From: Opitutaceae bacterium
GTDB lineage: Bacteria > Verrucomicrobiota > Verrucomicrobiia > Opitutales > Opitutaceae
Assembly (NCBI GenBank): GCA_016711225.1
Contig: JADJTK010000030.1
Span: 8,486 to 72,485, forward strand
Length of the DNA: 64,000 bases
Direction: 5' to 3'
Each line of letters starts with the position of its first letter. Position 1 is the first letter of the stretch. A program made the translations under genes and the position numbers. The notes under the pieces were generated by a model, which saw only the letters and a program-made list of their open reading frames with translations, was not told where the DNA came from and did not search any database. Shown piece by piece: positions 20,410-29,105 of this stretch.

Positions 20410-21810
20410 TCAGTTCTTCAAGGGGGCGGAGCGGTTGATCGAGTAGACCACCGCCCCGGTCTCGGCGTTGATGAGCGAGATGGTGAGCTTGGCGGGCGTA
20501 CCTTCGACGGCGGTCCGTCCGGGGGCGGCGGCGACGGCGGGAGTGCCAGGAATGACCTCGATGAGGGCAAAGCCCGGGGCGGCCTGGGACTGGCTGAAGA
20601 GCTGTTTCACCCCGGCGGCAGCGGTGGCGCCGGCGGCCGGAGTGGTGAGGGAACCCACGGAGATCTCTTCGAATCCTTCCGGGGAAACCGAGTGATACTG
20701 GCCGTTGCCGCCCACAATCGAGAGCAGGCCCTTTTCGTTGAGCTTGTTGGCCTTCACATGGTCGAGCAGTCCCTGGCGCTCGGCGCGGAACGCGGTGGGA
20801 TGGGTGTCGGTGGCAGCGTCCGGCCCTACGATAGCCGTCGGCTGGATCATGATCTTGAAGGGGGTGGTCGAGCTGACGTGGGAGCGCTGGAGCCACTCGC
20901 CTTGGGATGTGCCCCAGACTGACTTGCCCTTGGTGTCCGGGGCGGAGTTGGGGCTGCGGTAGTCGCGGACCTCGAGCATCCAAAGCGCAAGGTCGCGGGT
21001 GGCCTGGATGGCGCGGAAGGTGAGGCTGGAGGGGTCGCGCGGGTCGGTGACGGGCGCCTGCTCGCGGAAGGTGTTGGCGCCGAGTTCGGCGGAGGGCTCG
21101 CGGGTCCCGGTGGTATCGGCGCCGGCAAAGCGGAAATCGCGGTCATTCTTGAGCCAGAAGGTGCCGGTTTTGCCGAGCAGCTCGCTCATCTTGGGCTGGG
21201 CAAAGAGGGCGTGCCACTTGGCGCGCATGGCGTCCTGAGTGGTGGCGGCGGCGCCGGGCAGATCGTACAGCACGCTGTTGCCATTGAAGACGACGTAGTC
21301 GGGCTTGGCCGCGACGACCTGGTCGAGCGCCGCACTAAGCTTGGGTGCAGCAAGGTCGATGCCTTGGACCACCGCGATGCGGATGGGCCGGGAGGCCAGC
21401 GAGCCGGAGAGGGTCTGGAAGGTGTGGGTCGGGCTGGTGGTGAGCTTCGAAGGGTTGGGGCCGAAGCGCACATGCCAGTAGTAGGTTTTGCCACCGCGCA
21501 GTGACTCCACGGAGTTGCGACCGAACATGTACTTGATGACGTAGTCGTTCGCGGGGCTGATCTTCACCCATTCGGTGACGACCGGGCGCTCGAACTCCGG
21601 GTTGTCGGCCGCCTCGAAGCGAGCCCAGCCTTCCATGCTGTCGGGGATACCGACAGCGTGGCGTTGCTCGGCGGTGATACGCGCCTGGAGCAGGGCGGAG
21701 GCGGTGCCGATCTCGCCAGCGACGTCGGCGGACATCTCCTGGGCGAAAACGGGAGTGGCAAGGGCGCCGCAGGTGGCGGCGAGGGCAAGGATGAGAGCGT
21801 TAACTTTCAT
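20410..21810 (-). CDS. PhoD-like protein with lost metal-binding residues
   Basis: 466 residues with a signal peptide (MKVNALILALAATCGALATPVFA, cut before QE). An N-terminal Fn3-like domain ('YYWHVRFGPNP') precedes a PhoD/metallophosphatase domain. Family landmarks align but the metal ligands do not: the usual GDxxYYD reads 'GNSVLYD', the KDDHD block reads 'KNDRDF', and the GDxH-type motif before 'QYHS' reads 'VGGNGQYHS'. The unaltered flanks ('IQPTAIVGPD', 'AFRAE') show the alignment is right. It is therefore probably not a phosphatase, perhaps an exported binding protein. ATG at 21810 was chosen for the signal peptide. Confidence 0.8.
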   Translation of the reverse strand: MKVNALILALAATCGALATPVFAQEMSADVAGEIGTASALLQARITAEQRHAVGIPDSMEGWARFEAADNPEFERPVVTEWVKISPANDYVIKYMFGRNSVESLRGGKTYYWHVRFGPNPSKLTTSPTHTFQTLSGSLASRPIRIAVVQGIDLAAPKLSAALDQVVAAKPDYVVFNGNSVLYDLPGAAATTQDAMRAKWHALFAQPKMSELLGKTGTFWLKNDRDFRFAGADTTGTREPSAELGANTFREQAPVTDPRDPSSLTFRAIQATRDLALWMLEVRDYRSPNSAPDTKGKSVWGTSQGEWLQRSHVSSTTPFKIMIQPTAIVGPDAATDTHPTAFRAERQGLLDHVKANKLNEKGLLSIVGGNGQYHSVSPEGFEEISVGSLTTPAAGATAAAGVKQLFSQSQAAPGFALIEVIPGTPAVAAAPGRTAVEGTPAKLTISLINAETGAVVYSINRSAPLKN

Positions 21811-22004
21811 GCGAGAGAGGGCGGGGCCGACGGGTTGGGGATACGTCCAACAAGAGCGCGCAGCATTCCAATCGATCCGCGCGGCGTCGAGAGAGAATCT
21901 TGGGGATTTTTGCTCCGACGGTAGAGCCAGAAGAGAAGGAGGTGGCGGTTCTCTTGACATCAAGATAAATGCGCATTCCCTCCCGCCCCTCTCCTCCCGT
22001 TCCC

Positions 22005-22274
22005 ATGCGCTGCGCCCTCCGAATCATCGCCTTGGTCCTAGTCCTTGCCTCTCTGCTCTGGTGGTCCGCCGCCGGCGCGCGGATTGGTTGGTGGCAGACG
22101 CACGTCGGAGTCGAGCGCACCGATGAAATCACGGGCCTGAGCGTCGTCGAATGGCAGGAGCGCTTCGTGCCGGGCGTGGAAACGCCGGCCCTCGGTCTGC
22201 TCCTCGGCGGCGCCCTCCTTGGCTTCAGCCCGCTCTTTCGCAGGAAGCTTCCAACCAACCAGAAAACCAAATGA
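22005..22274 (+). CDS. small two-helix membrane protein
   Basis: 89 residues from ATG 22005, with hydrophobic segments at the N-terminus (LRIIALVLVLASLLWWSAAG) and near the C-terminus (ALGLLLGGALLGFSPLF), ending in a basic tail. The stop overlaps the start of the yceI-like gene (ATGA), so the two are translationally coupled. An upstream in-frame ATG at 21969 would add a Pro-rich stretch. It may accompany YceI in the membrane; no family recognised. Confidence 0.6.
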   Translation: MRCALRIIALVLVLASLLWWSAAGARIGWWQTHVGVERTDEITGLSVVEWQERFVPGVETPALGLLLGGALLGFSPLFRRKLPTNQKTK

Positions 22275-22891
22275 CTACCATCCACCGCCTCGTCACCGCC
22301 GCCCTCTCGTTCGCCGTTGCCTCCACGTTTGGAGCGCCCTTGAGCTTCGACTTCAAGGATCCGAAGGGTGTGAACAACGTCCAGTTTCACCTCGACGCCC
22401 CGCTCGAGTCCATCTCCGGCCAGGCCACGGGCATCAGCGGTACGGTGAGCTTCGATCCGGCCTCCCCGGCGGCGACCACCGGGCGCATTGTGCTGGATGC
22501 CGCCAGTCTCACGGTGGGCAATCCCATGATGAAAGACCACCTGCACGGCGCCAACTGGCTCGATGTCTCCAAGTATCCCGAGATCGTCTTCGAGGCGAAG
22601 TCGCTCGCCCACGCCACGACCAACGCCGGTATCACGAAAGGGGAAATCTCCGGGATCCTGACGGTGAAGGGCGTCGCCAAGGAAATCACGGTGCCGGTAA
22701 CGATCACGCACTTGCCGGGCAAACTCGGCGCCCGGCTCAACAAGGCCGACCTCAAGGGCGACCTGCTGGTGCTGCGGGCGCAGTTCGCCATCAACCGGGC
22801 CGACTTCGGAATTCAGGCCGGCCAGAGTACCGACAAGGTCTCCGAGCGTATCGACCTCACCCTGTCCCTGGCCGGCGGCGCTGCGCTCTGA
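22271..22891 (+). CDS. YceI-family periplasmic lipid-binding protein
   Basis: 206 residues with a signal peptide (LVTAALSFAVASTFGAP). The YceI lipocalin-like barrel is shown by 'GTVSFDPASPAATTGRIVLD', 'DHLHGANWLDVSKYPEIVFEAKS', 'ISGILTVKGVAKEITVPVT' and 'NRADFGIQAGQSTDKVSERIDLT'. YceI proteins bind polyisoprenoid lipids such as ubiquinone precursors in the periplasm. Coupled by 4-bp overlap to the small membrane protein upstream. Confidence 0.92.
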   Translation: MTTIHRLVTAALSFAVASTFGAPLSFDFKDPKGVNNVQFHLDAPLESISGQATGISGTVSFDPASPAATTGRIVLDAASLTVGNPMMKDHLHGANWLDVSKYPEIVFEAKSLAHATTNAGITKGEISGILTVKGVAKEITVPVTITHLPGKLGARLNKADLKGDLLVLRAQFAINRADFGIQAGQSTDKVSERIDLTLSLAGGAAL

Positions 22892-23320
22892 GCTGCCTGG
22901 TGGCACAGGGCGCCCGGCCTGTGGCGCGGATTCGCTTCGGACCGCCCGGTGGGGCAGCTCCGTGCTGGGGTTTCACAGCCCAGTGTCTCGTCGCCATACT
23001 CCTTTGTCGGGGCGGATTTCGCCCCTTCCCTTTGATCCAAAATCGGGACGCGCGCCCCCCCCCGGACGGAGCGGAAGGGGAGGGCGCGCGCCGCTGCCCT
23101 CCGTGCCCTCCAGCCTTGGCGGCGGAGCGAGCGGATGAGCAAAAGGAGAAGCGGGCGCCGGCCGAACTTCGGCCAGCGGGCAGCGTGTCTTGAATCTTGA
23201 ATTCGCGGAGCAGACCGGGTCGGTGGGCCGCGTTGACCACAACGCGGCCAGCGGCGATTGAGGTCAATCGCGCCGACCAGGTGGCGGCCGGTGCCCCGTC
23301 TGGATTGATTGCCGGCGTGG
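22892..23320. other. intergenic region between convergent genes, with a short heptad repeat
   Basis: 429 bp between yceI-like (+) and SPFH (-) genes. It contains GC-rich dyads (for example around 23052-23095) and two 7-bp units TCTTGAA at 23188-23201, a small member of the heptad-repeat family described elsewhere. No convincing gene; frames that cross it are antisense shadows. Confidence 0.45.
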
Positions 23321-25258
23321 TTACGTCGCGGTCGCCGCGACGGTTCGCTCCTTGAGCATGGTGCCCAGCAGGCCTTCGACAAGCCCCCCGCCCGCCCCGG
23401 CGCCGTTGACGGCCACATCCGGCACGATGCGCACGCCGCGCTCCCCGATGGTCTGCATAAGCTGCATTAGCGTGTAGGCCTGCGGGCCCAGCGCCTCGAC
23501 GCCGGCGCGGTAGGCTTCGGCCTTCGCCGTACCCGTGGCACGGATCGCCTCGGCCTCGCCGTGGGCACGCAACCGGGTGGAGTCGGCCTCGCCGCTCGCG
23601 GCCTTCACCGCGGCACCGGCCTTGAGCTCGGCGATGCGCACGCCTTGCTCCGAGCCGACGAGTTGCTGCTGGATGTCGGCCAGCGAGGTCTCGCGCACGA
23701 GCTGCTGGCGCTGCCGCTGGGCGCACTCCTGCACCTCGTAGGTCTTCTTCTCCTCCTCGGCGATCTTGCGGTCGGTCTGGGTCTTCATCAGCTCGGCCGG
23801 CGCGGTGATGTCGCCAATCAGTGTATCGATTGCCTGGACGTCGTAGGCGCCGATGGCGGTGCGGATGTGCGCGGCGGCCTCGGTCTGGCGCGTGCTGCGC
23901 GCGGAGAGGAAGTCGAGCACGGTGTAGCTCTGCGCCGAGTTGCGGAAGTAGTTGCCGACGATCGGCTGCAGGGCGTGGTCGACGAGGTTTTGCATCGAGC
24001 CCACCCGCGAGATGACCTTCGGCGCATCGAGCGCGCCAACGTGGATGATCTGCGACACGTCGAGGTTGAAGGCGAAGCCGTCGCGCGAACGCACGGTGAT
24101 CGAGCTGAGCTTGGCGTCGTAGTTGTGCGCCTCGGTGCGCGAGGCCCAGTTGAGGACGATGTTGGTGGTGGGAACGAGCTCCACTCGCATGATACGCGTG
24201 TTGATCGGGTGTTTGCCGGGGTAGAGCGGCGAGACCCACACGCCCTTGTGGCCGATGTCGACGAGGTCGCCGTGCTTGAACTCCGCGCCGCTCACGTCGC
24301 GGTGCTCGCGGCCGACGAAAGAGATCACGACCCCGACCGAGCCGATGGGGATGTTGAGCATCGGCACCTGCTCGACCTGGACCAGCCACGGGTTGAGGTT
24401 CCAGGAGCCCGAGAGCAGCACCTGTTCCTGGAGACCGCGCCGCCCGCCGCCGTCGAGGAACGCCTTGCCGCTCTGGAAGTTGTCATGGGCCGGCACGACC
24501 GGGCCGGCGATCTCGCCCGGCTCGATCGGCGCCCCGTCGAGCGCGGTGACGATGCCCACCTGGTCGGGCCGCACCTCGTGCACGCGCAGCTCGTCCTCGG
24601 ACATGCCGTGCTCGCGGGCGTTGGCGGCGGTGACCACGGTGAAGAGGGCGGTGTTGATCCGGTAGGAACCGGCGGTGAGGAAGCCGAGCTGCCGGCCCTT
24701 TTCGCCGCCGTGGAGAAGGAAGCCGCGGGCGTCCTGAAAGTTGTCGCACTCGACGACGCGCGCGAGGATGCGCCCCGGCGGGATTGCGGCGCCGGCCACT
24801 GCCACGATCAGGGCGATCTCCCCCGGCGGTACGCTGATGATGGGCACGCGCACGACGTTGAACTGCCAGAACCAGTAGCCGAAATGCAGCCCGGGCGGCA
24901 GCGTGTCGGCCTGGTAGCCCGCCTCGCCGGCGAGCGCGATGAGCTGGCCCGCCGGCAGCGAGGCGCCGGCGAACTTCTTGATCACGACGCCTACGCGGTT
25001 CTCCCGGATCACCACCAGTCCAAGCAGGGTCGGGGCGGCGCACAGGACGAAGCCGAGAGCGACCGCCGTATCGAACCAGGTGGGGTTCCAAGCGAGCGAG
25101 CCGAGAAGCAGCAGGCTTCCGGCGAGGGCCGACACCCAGCGGGCGGCGGCGCGATTTTTCATGGCCAGTCCGACGAGGACCAGGCCGGAAGCGACGACAA
25201 CAAGGCGCAACAGCAGCCAGGCGGCCGCGCCGAGACTAGGCATAACCATCGAGGTCAT
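23321..25258 (-). CDS. SPFH/band-7 (flotillin-like) membrane protein
   Basis: 645 residues. Three hydrophobic segments within residues ~10-90 anchor it; the SPFH region follows ('GVVISFVGREH', 'GVWVSPLYPGKHPINTRIM', 'SSITVRSRDGFAFNLDVSQII'), then a long Ala/Glu/Gln coiled-coil ('EEEKKTYEVQECAQRQRQQL', 'ASGEADSTRLRAHGEAEAIRATG') ending in a Gly-rich tail. Such proteins oligomerise and organise membrane domains or control proteolysis. An unusual ~170-residue stretch with two 'FLxxGGxxG' segments lies between anchor and SPFH core and looks like an internal duplication (both halves contain VPPGEIA/IEPGEIA-like and DNFQ motifs). Confidence 0.88.
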   Translation of the reverse strand: MTSMVMPSLGAAAWLLLRLVVVASGLVLVGLAMKNRAAARWVSALAGSLLLLGSLAWNPTWFDTAVALGFVLCAAPTLLGLVVIRENRVGVVIKKFAGASLPAGQLIALAGEAGYQADTLPPGLHFGYWFWQFNVVRVPIISVPPGEIALIVAVAGAAIPPGRILARVVECDNFQDARGFLLHGGEKGRQLGFLTAGSYRINTALFTVVTAANAREHGMSEDELRVHEVRPDQVGIVTALDGAPIEPGEIAGPVVPAHDNFQSGKAFLDGGGRRGLQEQVLLSGSWNLNPWLVQVEQVPMLNIPIGSVGVVISFVGREHRDVSGAEFKHGDLVDIGHKGVWVSPLYPGKHPINTRIMRVELVPTTNIVLNWASRTEAHNYDAKLSSITVRSRDGFAFNLDVSQIIHVGALDAPKVISRVGSMQNLVDHALQPIVGNYFRNSAQSYTVLDFLSARSTRQTEAAAHIRTAIGAYDVQAIDTLIGDITAPAELMKTQTDRKIAEEEKKTYEVQECAQRQRQQLVRETSLADIQQQLVGSEQGVRIAELKAGAAVKAASGEADSTRLRAHGEAEAIRATGTAKAEAYRAGVEALGPQAYTLMQLMQTIGERGVRIVPDVAVNGAGAGGGLVEGLLGTMLKERTVAATAT

Positions 25259-25728
25259 AGGAGGTGCTCCACTGCAAGCTCCGGTGTTCGAGCGGGTGTT
25301 CCCCGTCTGTCCTCCGAAGCAGTTGAACTTGGGGAGACCTTGGGGAACGCCATTTGGCGGCCCTAGCGGATCACCCTTCCAGTTGCCGACGAGGTTAGCT
25401 GACGGGCTAGGCCTTGGAAGTGGCCCTGGAACCGGTTGCCCGGCTCCATGCGCCCCGTCTCCGGTTTTTAGTCCAGAGAAGTTGGGTCCCCCGTGCCGTC
25501 ACCCAGGAAGGGGCGCCGGCTTAGGCTGCGAACGAGGGCGATCATGCGTGCCCAGCTTCCGGGCACAAGGGGCATCTTGGCGGTTGCGGGGCAGGTGCTG
25601 GGGGAGAGGTCTTTGCGTATGAAAATAGTCGGCCCAAGGCCCGGGCCGCGGGCCGTTTCCGCGAGGGCGGGGCTCCTGGCGGGTGCCGGCGGCGCCGGCC
25701 AGTTCGGGTGCGCGCCGGTGGCCCGGGT

Positions 25729-25762
25729 GCAAAACTCTGTCGCGATCGCGACAGAGTTTTGC
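25729..25762. promoter_or_regulatory. 34-bp perfect palindrome upstream of chrA
   Basis: Half-site GCAAAACTCTGTCGCGA followed by its exact complement (centre between 25745 and 25746). The core TGTCGCGATCGCGACA is shared with the palindrome at 25815-25830, and the flanks GCAAA and TTTGC lie at the same distance in both. It could be a regulator's operator or an intergenic repeat. Confidence 0.6.
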
Positions 25763-25814
25763 GTTTGGGTACCCGTGGGCGCCCGAGGTTGGGGCGCGGC
25801 AGGGTGCAAATGCG

Positions 25815-25830
25815 TGTCGCGATCGCGACA
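25815..25830. promoter_or_regulatory. 16-bp palindrome, second copy upstream of chrA
   Basis: TGTCGCGATCGCGACA, identical to the core of the 25729-25762 palindrome; flanked by GGGTGCAAA four bases before and CTTGCG four bases after, as in the first copy. The two centres are 77 bp apart. It ends 10 bp before the AT-rich promoter candidate. Confidence 0.6.
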
Positions 25831-25960
25831 TCGACTTGCGCTATGTATATATTTGGATACGGCCGGCGCGCCCCGCGGGGCGCGGGCGGGAAGGCGGCAT
25901 GGGACGGGCGCGCGCGGGAATGTCGTTGAGGAGGGCGGGGCAGGTGCCATCGTCGCGGGC

Positions 25961-27199
25961 ATGGTTTCGGACGCAGCGCCCGGTTCGGACACGGCGAGGA
26001 CCGCGACAGCCGGCCGCATCCCGGCGCCGATCCTCTTTCTTGTCGCGCTGCGGTTGGGGCTCACTTCCTTCGGCGGGCCGGCGGCGCACATCGGCTATTT
26101 TCGGCGCGAGTTTGTCGAGCGCCGCGGCTGGCTCAACGAGGAGGGGTTCGCCGATCTGCTCGCGCTTTGCCAGTTTCTCCCGGGGCCGGGCAGCAGTCAG
26201 TTCGCCTTTGCCGTCGGGTACCTGCGGGGTGAATTCGCGGGCGCGCTCGCGGCCTGGCTCGGCTTCACGCTCCCCTCTGCGGTACTGATGCTGGGGTTTG
26301 CCGGTGGCCTTGGCTGGATGCCCGAAGTCGCGGCGGCCGGCTGGCTGCACGGGCTCAAGGTCGCCGCAGTCGCCGTGGTGGCCCAGGCGGTCTGGCAGAT
26401 GGGACGCGCCCTTTGCCCGGACTGGCCGCGCCTGTTCGTGGCGGCGGGCGCGACGGCGGCGCTACTGTGCTGGCCGGCGGCATGGGTGCAGATGGTGGTG
26501 ATCGGCGTTGGCGCAGTCCTGGGCGGCGTGCTCCTGCGCAACCAGTATTCGTTGGCGCAAGTGGTCGCGGCGGGGCCGCTGGCGGGGGCGCGACGTCGCG
26601 TGGGGCTGGCGTGGTTGGGGGTGTTCGGCGCGCTGCTGGTGGTGTTGCCAATGGTGGCTGCGGCGACGGGATACGGATGGGTCGCGCTGGTGGACCGGTT
26701 CTATCGCGTGGGCTCGCTGGTTTTCGGCGGCGGGCATGTGGTACTGCCGCTGCTGGAGTCGGAAGTGGTGACTCCCGGCTGGCTCGGGCACGATACGTTT
26801 CTGGCAGGCTACGGGGCGGCACAGGCTTTGCCGGGGCCACTGTTCTCGTTTTCCGCCTTCCTTGGCTCAGTGAGCAAGGTAGGGCCGGGGGGCGTGGCCG
26901 GCGGGATGCTTGCGCTGATCGCGATCTTTCTGCCCGGGCTGCTCCTGGTGCTGGCGGCGTCGCCGTTCTGGCAACGGCTTCGCCGTCAGCCGGCGGCGCA
27001 GGCGGCGCTGCGCGGAGCCAACGCGGCGGTGGTCGGGATCCTGGCGGCAGCGTTCTGCCGGCCGGTGCTGCCGGCGGGTGTGACCGATGGGCGTGCGCTC
27101 GCGCTGGCAGTGCTGCTGTTTGCTGCTCTGCAATGGGGGAAAGTGCCAGCGTGGGCGGTGGTGCTGGGTGCGGCCGCAGGCGGGTGGGCTTGGCTGTAA
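25961..27199 (+). CDS. chrA: ChrA chromate/anion transporter (two-domain form)
   Basis: 412 residues, the long two-domain form. N-terminal signature 'LRLGLTSFGGPAAHIGYFRREFVERRGWL' and 'LCQFLPGPGSSQFAFAVGYLRG'; the second half repeats it ('YRVGSLVFGGGHVVLPLLESEVV', 'YGAAQALPGPLFSFSAFLG'). About ten hydrophobic segments. ChrA exports chromate by coupling to the proton-motive force; housekeeping members may carry other oxyanions. ATG 25961 precedes the first signature by ~30 residues and matches normal length. Two palindromes upstream may control it. Confidence 0.93.
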   Translation: MVSDAAPGSDTARTATAGRIPAPILFLVALRLGLTSFGGPAAHIGYFRREFVERRGWLNEEGFADLLALCQFLPGPGSSQFAFAVGYLRGEFAGALAAWLGFTLPSAVLMLGFAGGLGWMPEVAAAGWLHGLKVAAVAVVAQAVWQMGRALCPDWPRLFVAAGATAALLCWPAAWVQMVVIGVGAVLGGVLLRNQYSLAQVVAAGPLAGARRRVGLAWLGVFGALLVVLPMVAAATGYGWVALVDRFYRVGSLVFGGGHVVLPLLESEVVTPGWLGHDTFLAGYGAAQALPGPLFSFSAFLGSVSKVGPGGVAGGMLALIAIFLPGLLLVLAASPFWQRLRRQPAAQAALRGANAAVVGILAAAFCRPVLPAGVTDGRALALAVLLFAALQWGKVPAWAVVLGAAAGGWAWL

Positions 27200-27238
27200 A
27201 GCAGGCGTGGTTTCGTTGCGCCGCCGTCGGGTTCTTCA

Positions 27239-27259
27239 GGCCACGGCGGTGACGTGGCC
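27239..27259. repeat. REP-like hairpin downstream of chrA
   Basis: GGCCACG and CGTGGCC arms around a 7-base loop. Eighteen bases (27242-27259) are repeated exactly in inverse orientation at 32067-32084, showing a dispersed repeat family. Confidence 0.55.
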
Positions 27260-27378
27260 TCGACGCCGATCGGCCCGGGCGGCGCCCTGGCCTACAGTCG
27301 ACGGCGCCGGAGCGCCGTCCCTACCTCGAATGCGCCGGTGGTTTGCCAAGTGCGCGTGGGGCCCCCAGCGTCGGCCAC

Positions 27379-28305
27379 GTGTTTGTCGTCACCATTGTCT
27401 TACCGGTGTTCCTCGTCATCGCCCTTGGCGCGGTGCTCACCCGCGTGCGTTTTCTGTCGGCGGCGCTGATCGGGGAGCTTAATCGCCTCACCTACTTCGT
27501 GGGCTTGCCGGCGTATTTGTTTTCCAGTATCTCCGGGGCGGCCCTCGGTGGGGGAAGGGCGATGACGGTATTTGGCGTGATGGGCGGGGCCACGTTGCTG
27601 GCGCTGGGGGTCGCCTACGTGGTGGCGAAATTGCGCGGGGTGCCCCCGGAGTCCTTCGGTTCGTTCCTGCACGCGGCAATCCGTGGCAACCTCGCCTACG
27701 TGGGCCTGCCCGTGATCTCGCTCGCGCTGACGGCGCGCGGGGCGGGCGCGGCGTGGCCGGTGGCGCTGCTGGCGATGGCCCCGTTGACGGTGATCGCCAA
27801 CGCGCTGGGCGTGCTGCTGTTGCTGGTCGGTCATGGGAAACCGGGACCAGGGGCGATGCGCACGCTCGCTTGGCAGCTGGCGACCAACCCACTGCTGCTT
27901 TCCAGCGTGGCCGGGGCGGGCGTGGCAGCGGCCGGCCTGGCGCTGCCGGGTTGGCTGGCGCAGTCGCTGGCGGTGACCGGGCAGATGGCGTTGCCCCTGG
28001 CATTGCTGTGCATTGGTGGCACGTTGGTGACGATGCGCATCCGGGGGAAGAGGACGCAGGCTTTTCTCGCCGCGGTGCTGAAGGTGGGGGTGGCGCCGTT
28101 GCTCGGCTGGCCGCTGGCGCGCTGGATCGGGCTGTCGCCCGACGAGACGTTGATCGCGCTGCTGTTTCTGGCGACCCCGACGGCGGCGGCGAGTTTCACG
28201 CTGGCCGGCAAGCTCGGTGGCGACGAGGCATTGGCGGCCAGTAGTGTGGTGCTGAGCACCGCGCTTTCGATCGTCTCGCTCAGCGTGGTGCTCGCGCTGG
28301 GGTGA
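27379..28305 (+). CDS. AEC (auxin efflux carrier) family transporter
   Basis: 308 residues from GTG 27379. About ten hydrophobic helices, with the family's 'LNRLTYFVGLPAYLFSSI', 'RGNLAYVGLPVISLAL' (the broken-helix NxxYxGLP motif) and 'LFLATPTAAASFTLAGKLGGD' near the end. AEC proteins export or import small organic anions. Starting at 27343 would add 12 non-hydrophobic residues; the GTG places the first helix at the N-terminus as in relatives. A second, only distantly similar AEC gene lies at 30842. Confidence 0.88.
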   Translation: MFVVTIVLPVFLVIALGAVLTRVRFLSAALIGELNRLTYFVGLPAYLFSSISGAALGGGRAMTVFGVMGGATLLALGVAYVVAKLRGVPPESFGSFLHAAIRGNLAYVGLPVISLALTARGAGAAWPVALLAMAPLTVIANALGVLLLLVGHGKPGPGAMRTLAWQLATNPLLLSSVAGAGVAAAGLALPGWLAQSLAVTGQMALPLALLCIGGTLVTMRIRGKRTQAFLAAVLKVGVAPLLGWPLARWIGLSPDETLIALLFLATPTAAASFTLAGKLGGDEALAASSVVLSTALSIVSLSVVLALG

Positions 28306-28318
28306 ACGGGGGGCGAAG

Positions 28319-28360
28319 GCAGAAGGAAGAATGCAGAAGGCTGAAGTCGGAACGTGGAAC
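28319..28360. repeat. 7-bp-phased degenerate repeat (six units)
   Basis: Six consecutive heptamers with a GxxGAAx pattern, beginning GCAGAAG GAAGAAT and ending TCGGAAC GTGGAAC. It lies just after the AEC transporter gene. Same style as the arrays at 31832, 34399, 34512, 34948, 35038, 44683, 44845 and 44929. Confidence 0.75.
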
Positions 28361-28500
28361 GGGAGCGCCCATCCTCTCCGGCAGCGCCGACGGGTCGCTC
28401 GCGTGGCGCGGACGGGGGGCTTGGCGCGGCCGACTTCCTGGCACACGAGGTGAATGAGACCGCCAGAATGGCGGACCGCGACGGTGCCGGGGCAGGCCGT

Positions 28501-28908
28501 TCATCGCGTAGCGGCGGGCGAACTTGCCTCTGCGGGTGTCCGTGGCTCTCGAGCCGGCACCGGCAGAGACTGCAGGGGGCCTGGGGCCCGTAGATGACCG
28601 AGAACCTCTTCGGTCTGGTCGATGCCGCCATGGAGGTTGGTCCAGATGGCTTGGACGGTGTAGATCGGGCCCCAGGGGAGGCCCCACCAGCCGACCAGCA
28701 GGGTGAGCAAGGTCCAGCGGAAGCCGGGGCCGAAGCGCGAGTCTTCCGGGTGTAGGAAGTAGGGGCGGGAGACCTGTTTGGTCGTAAGGATACCCACCGA
28801 CAGGCACCATTGGTAGGCGACGAAGCGGCCACCGCGCGCGATTTCGGCTTGCAGGTCGGCGCCGGAGAGGTGGTCGGATTCGGCGGTGTTCTTTCGGGGG
28901 AGAGCCAT
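28501..28908 (-). CDS. hypothetical membrane-associated protein
   Basis: 135 residues. N-terminal polar region (ALPRKNTAESDHLSGAD), then 'GGRFVAYQWCLSVGILTTKQVSRPYF', a hydrophobic helix 'WTLLTLLVGWWGLPWGPIYTVQAIW' and a Pro/Ala-rich tail. The sequence has the composition of a conserved hypothetical protein whose helix may dip into the membrane, but I cannot name the family. ATG at 28908; an upstream frame continues into the LysM gene and is not used. Confidence 0.7.
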   Translation of the reverse strand: MALPRKNTAESDHLSGADLQAEIARGGRFVAYQWCLSVGILTTKQVSRPYFLHPEDSRFGPGFRWTLLTLLVGWWGLPWGPIYTVQAIWTNLHGGIDQTEEVLGHLRAPGPLQSLPVPAREPRTPAEASSPAATR

Positions 28909-29043
28909 GGGCTGTACCCGAAGAATCGTGCCCACCCGGGGCGGGGGCAACGGGGAGACCCGACAGCGGAAGAACCGGCGTTCTGGCGGTTCGGCCGGCG
29001 GGTTGAACGGCCGGTAGCGGCCGGATGCGAGGGGTTGAAAACG

Positions 29044-29075
29044 CGAACGGCCCGGCGGAAGCGGCGGGCCGTTCG
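29044..29075 (-). terminator. terminator-like hairpin after the LysM gene
   Basis: An 11-bp perfect stem (CGAACGGCCCG at 29044-29054; partner 29065-29075) with a 10-base loop. It is 30 bp downstream of the minus-strand LysM gene; four T occur shortly after it on that strand. Confidence 0.55.
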
Positions 29076-29105
29076 TTAGTGGGGAGGCTTGCTTGCTGTA
29101 TTCGA

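Larger units (their letters stand above)
25259..25960. other. 702-bp region upstream of chrA
   Basis: No convincing gene: the frame that extends chrA upstream to 25493 translates into Arg/Gly/Pro-rich sequence with no conserved start context. The region holds two related palindromes (listed separately) and an AT-rich box at 25841-25860 (ATGTATATATTTGGATAC), which stands out against the GC-rich background and is the best promoter candidate for chrA, about 100 bp before its ATG. Confidence 0.5.

Noticed and set aside
21954..21959. TTGACA upstream of 22005 as a -35 box
   Set aside because: No -10-like hexamer at 16-18 bp spacing; left out of the feature list.
23561..25366. A 601-codon open frame on the plus strand opposite the SPFH gene
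   Set aside because: It is an antisense shadow of a GC-rich gene (third-position GC leaves the opposite frame open); its translation is His/Asp/Arg/Gly-rich with no domain, while the minus strand has a clear SPFH protein.
25493..25960. Upstream extension of the chrA frame
   Set aside because: Translates into Arg/Gly/Pro-rich sequence running through two palindromes; ChrA proteins begin shortly before the LTSFGG motif, as with ATG 25961.
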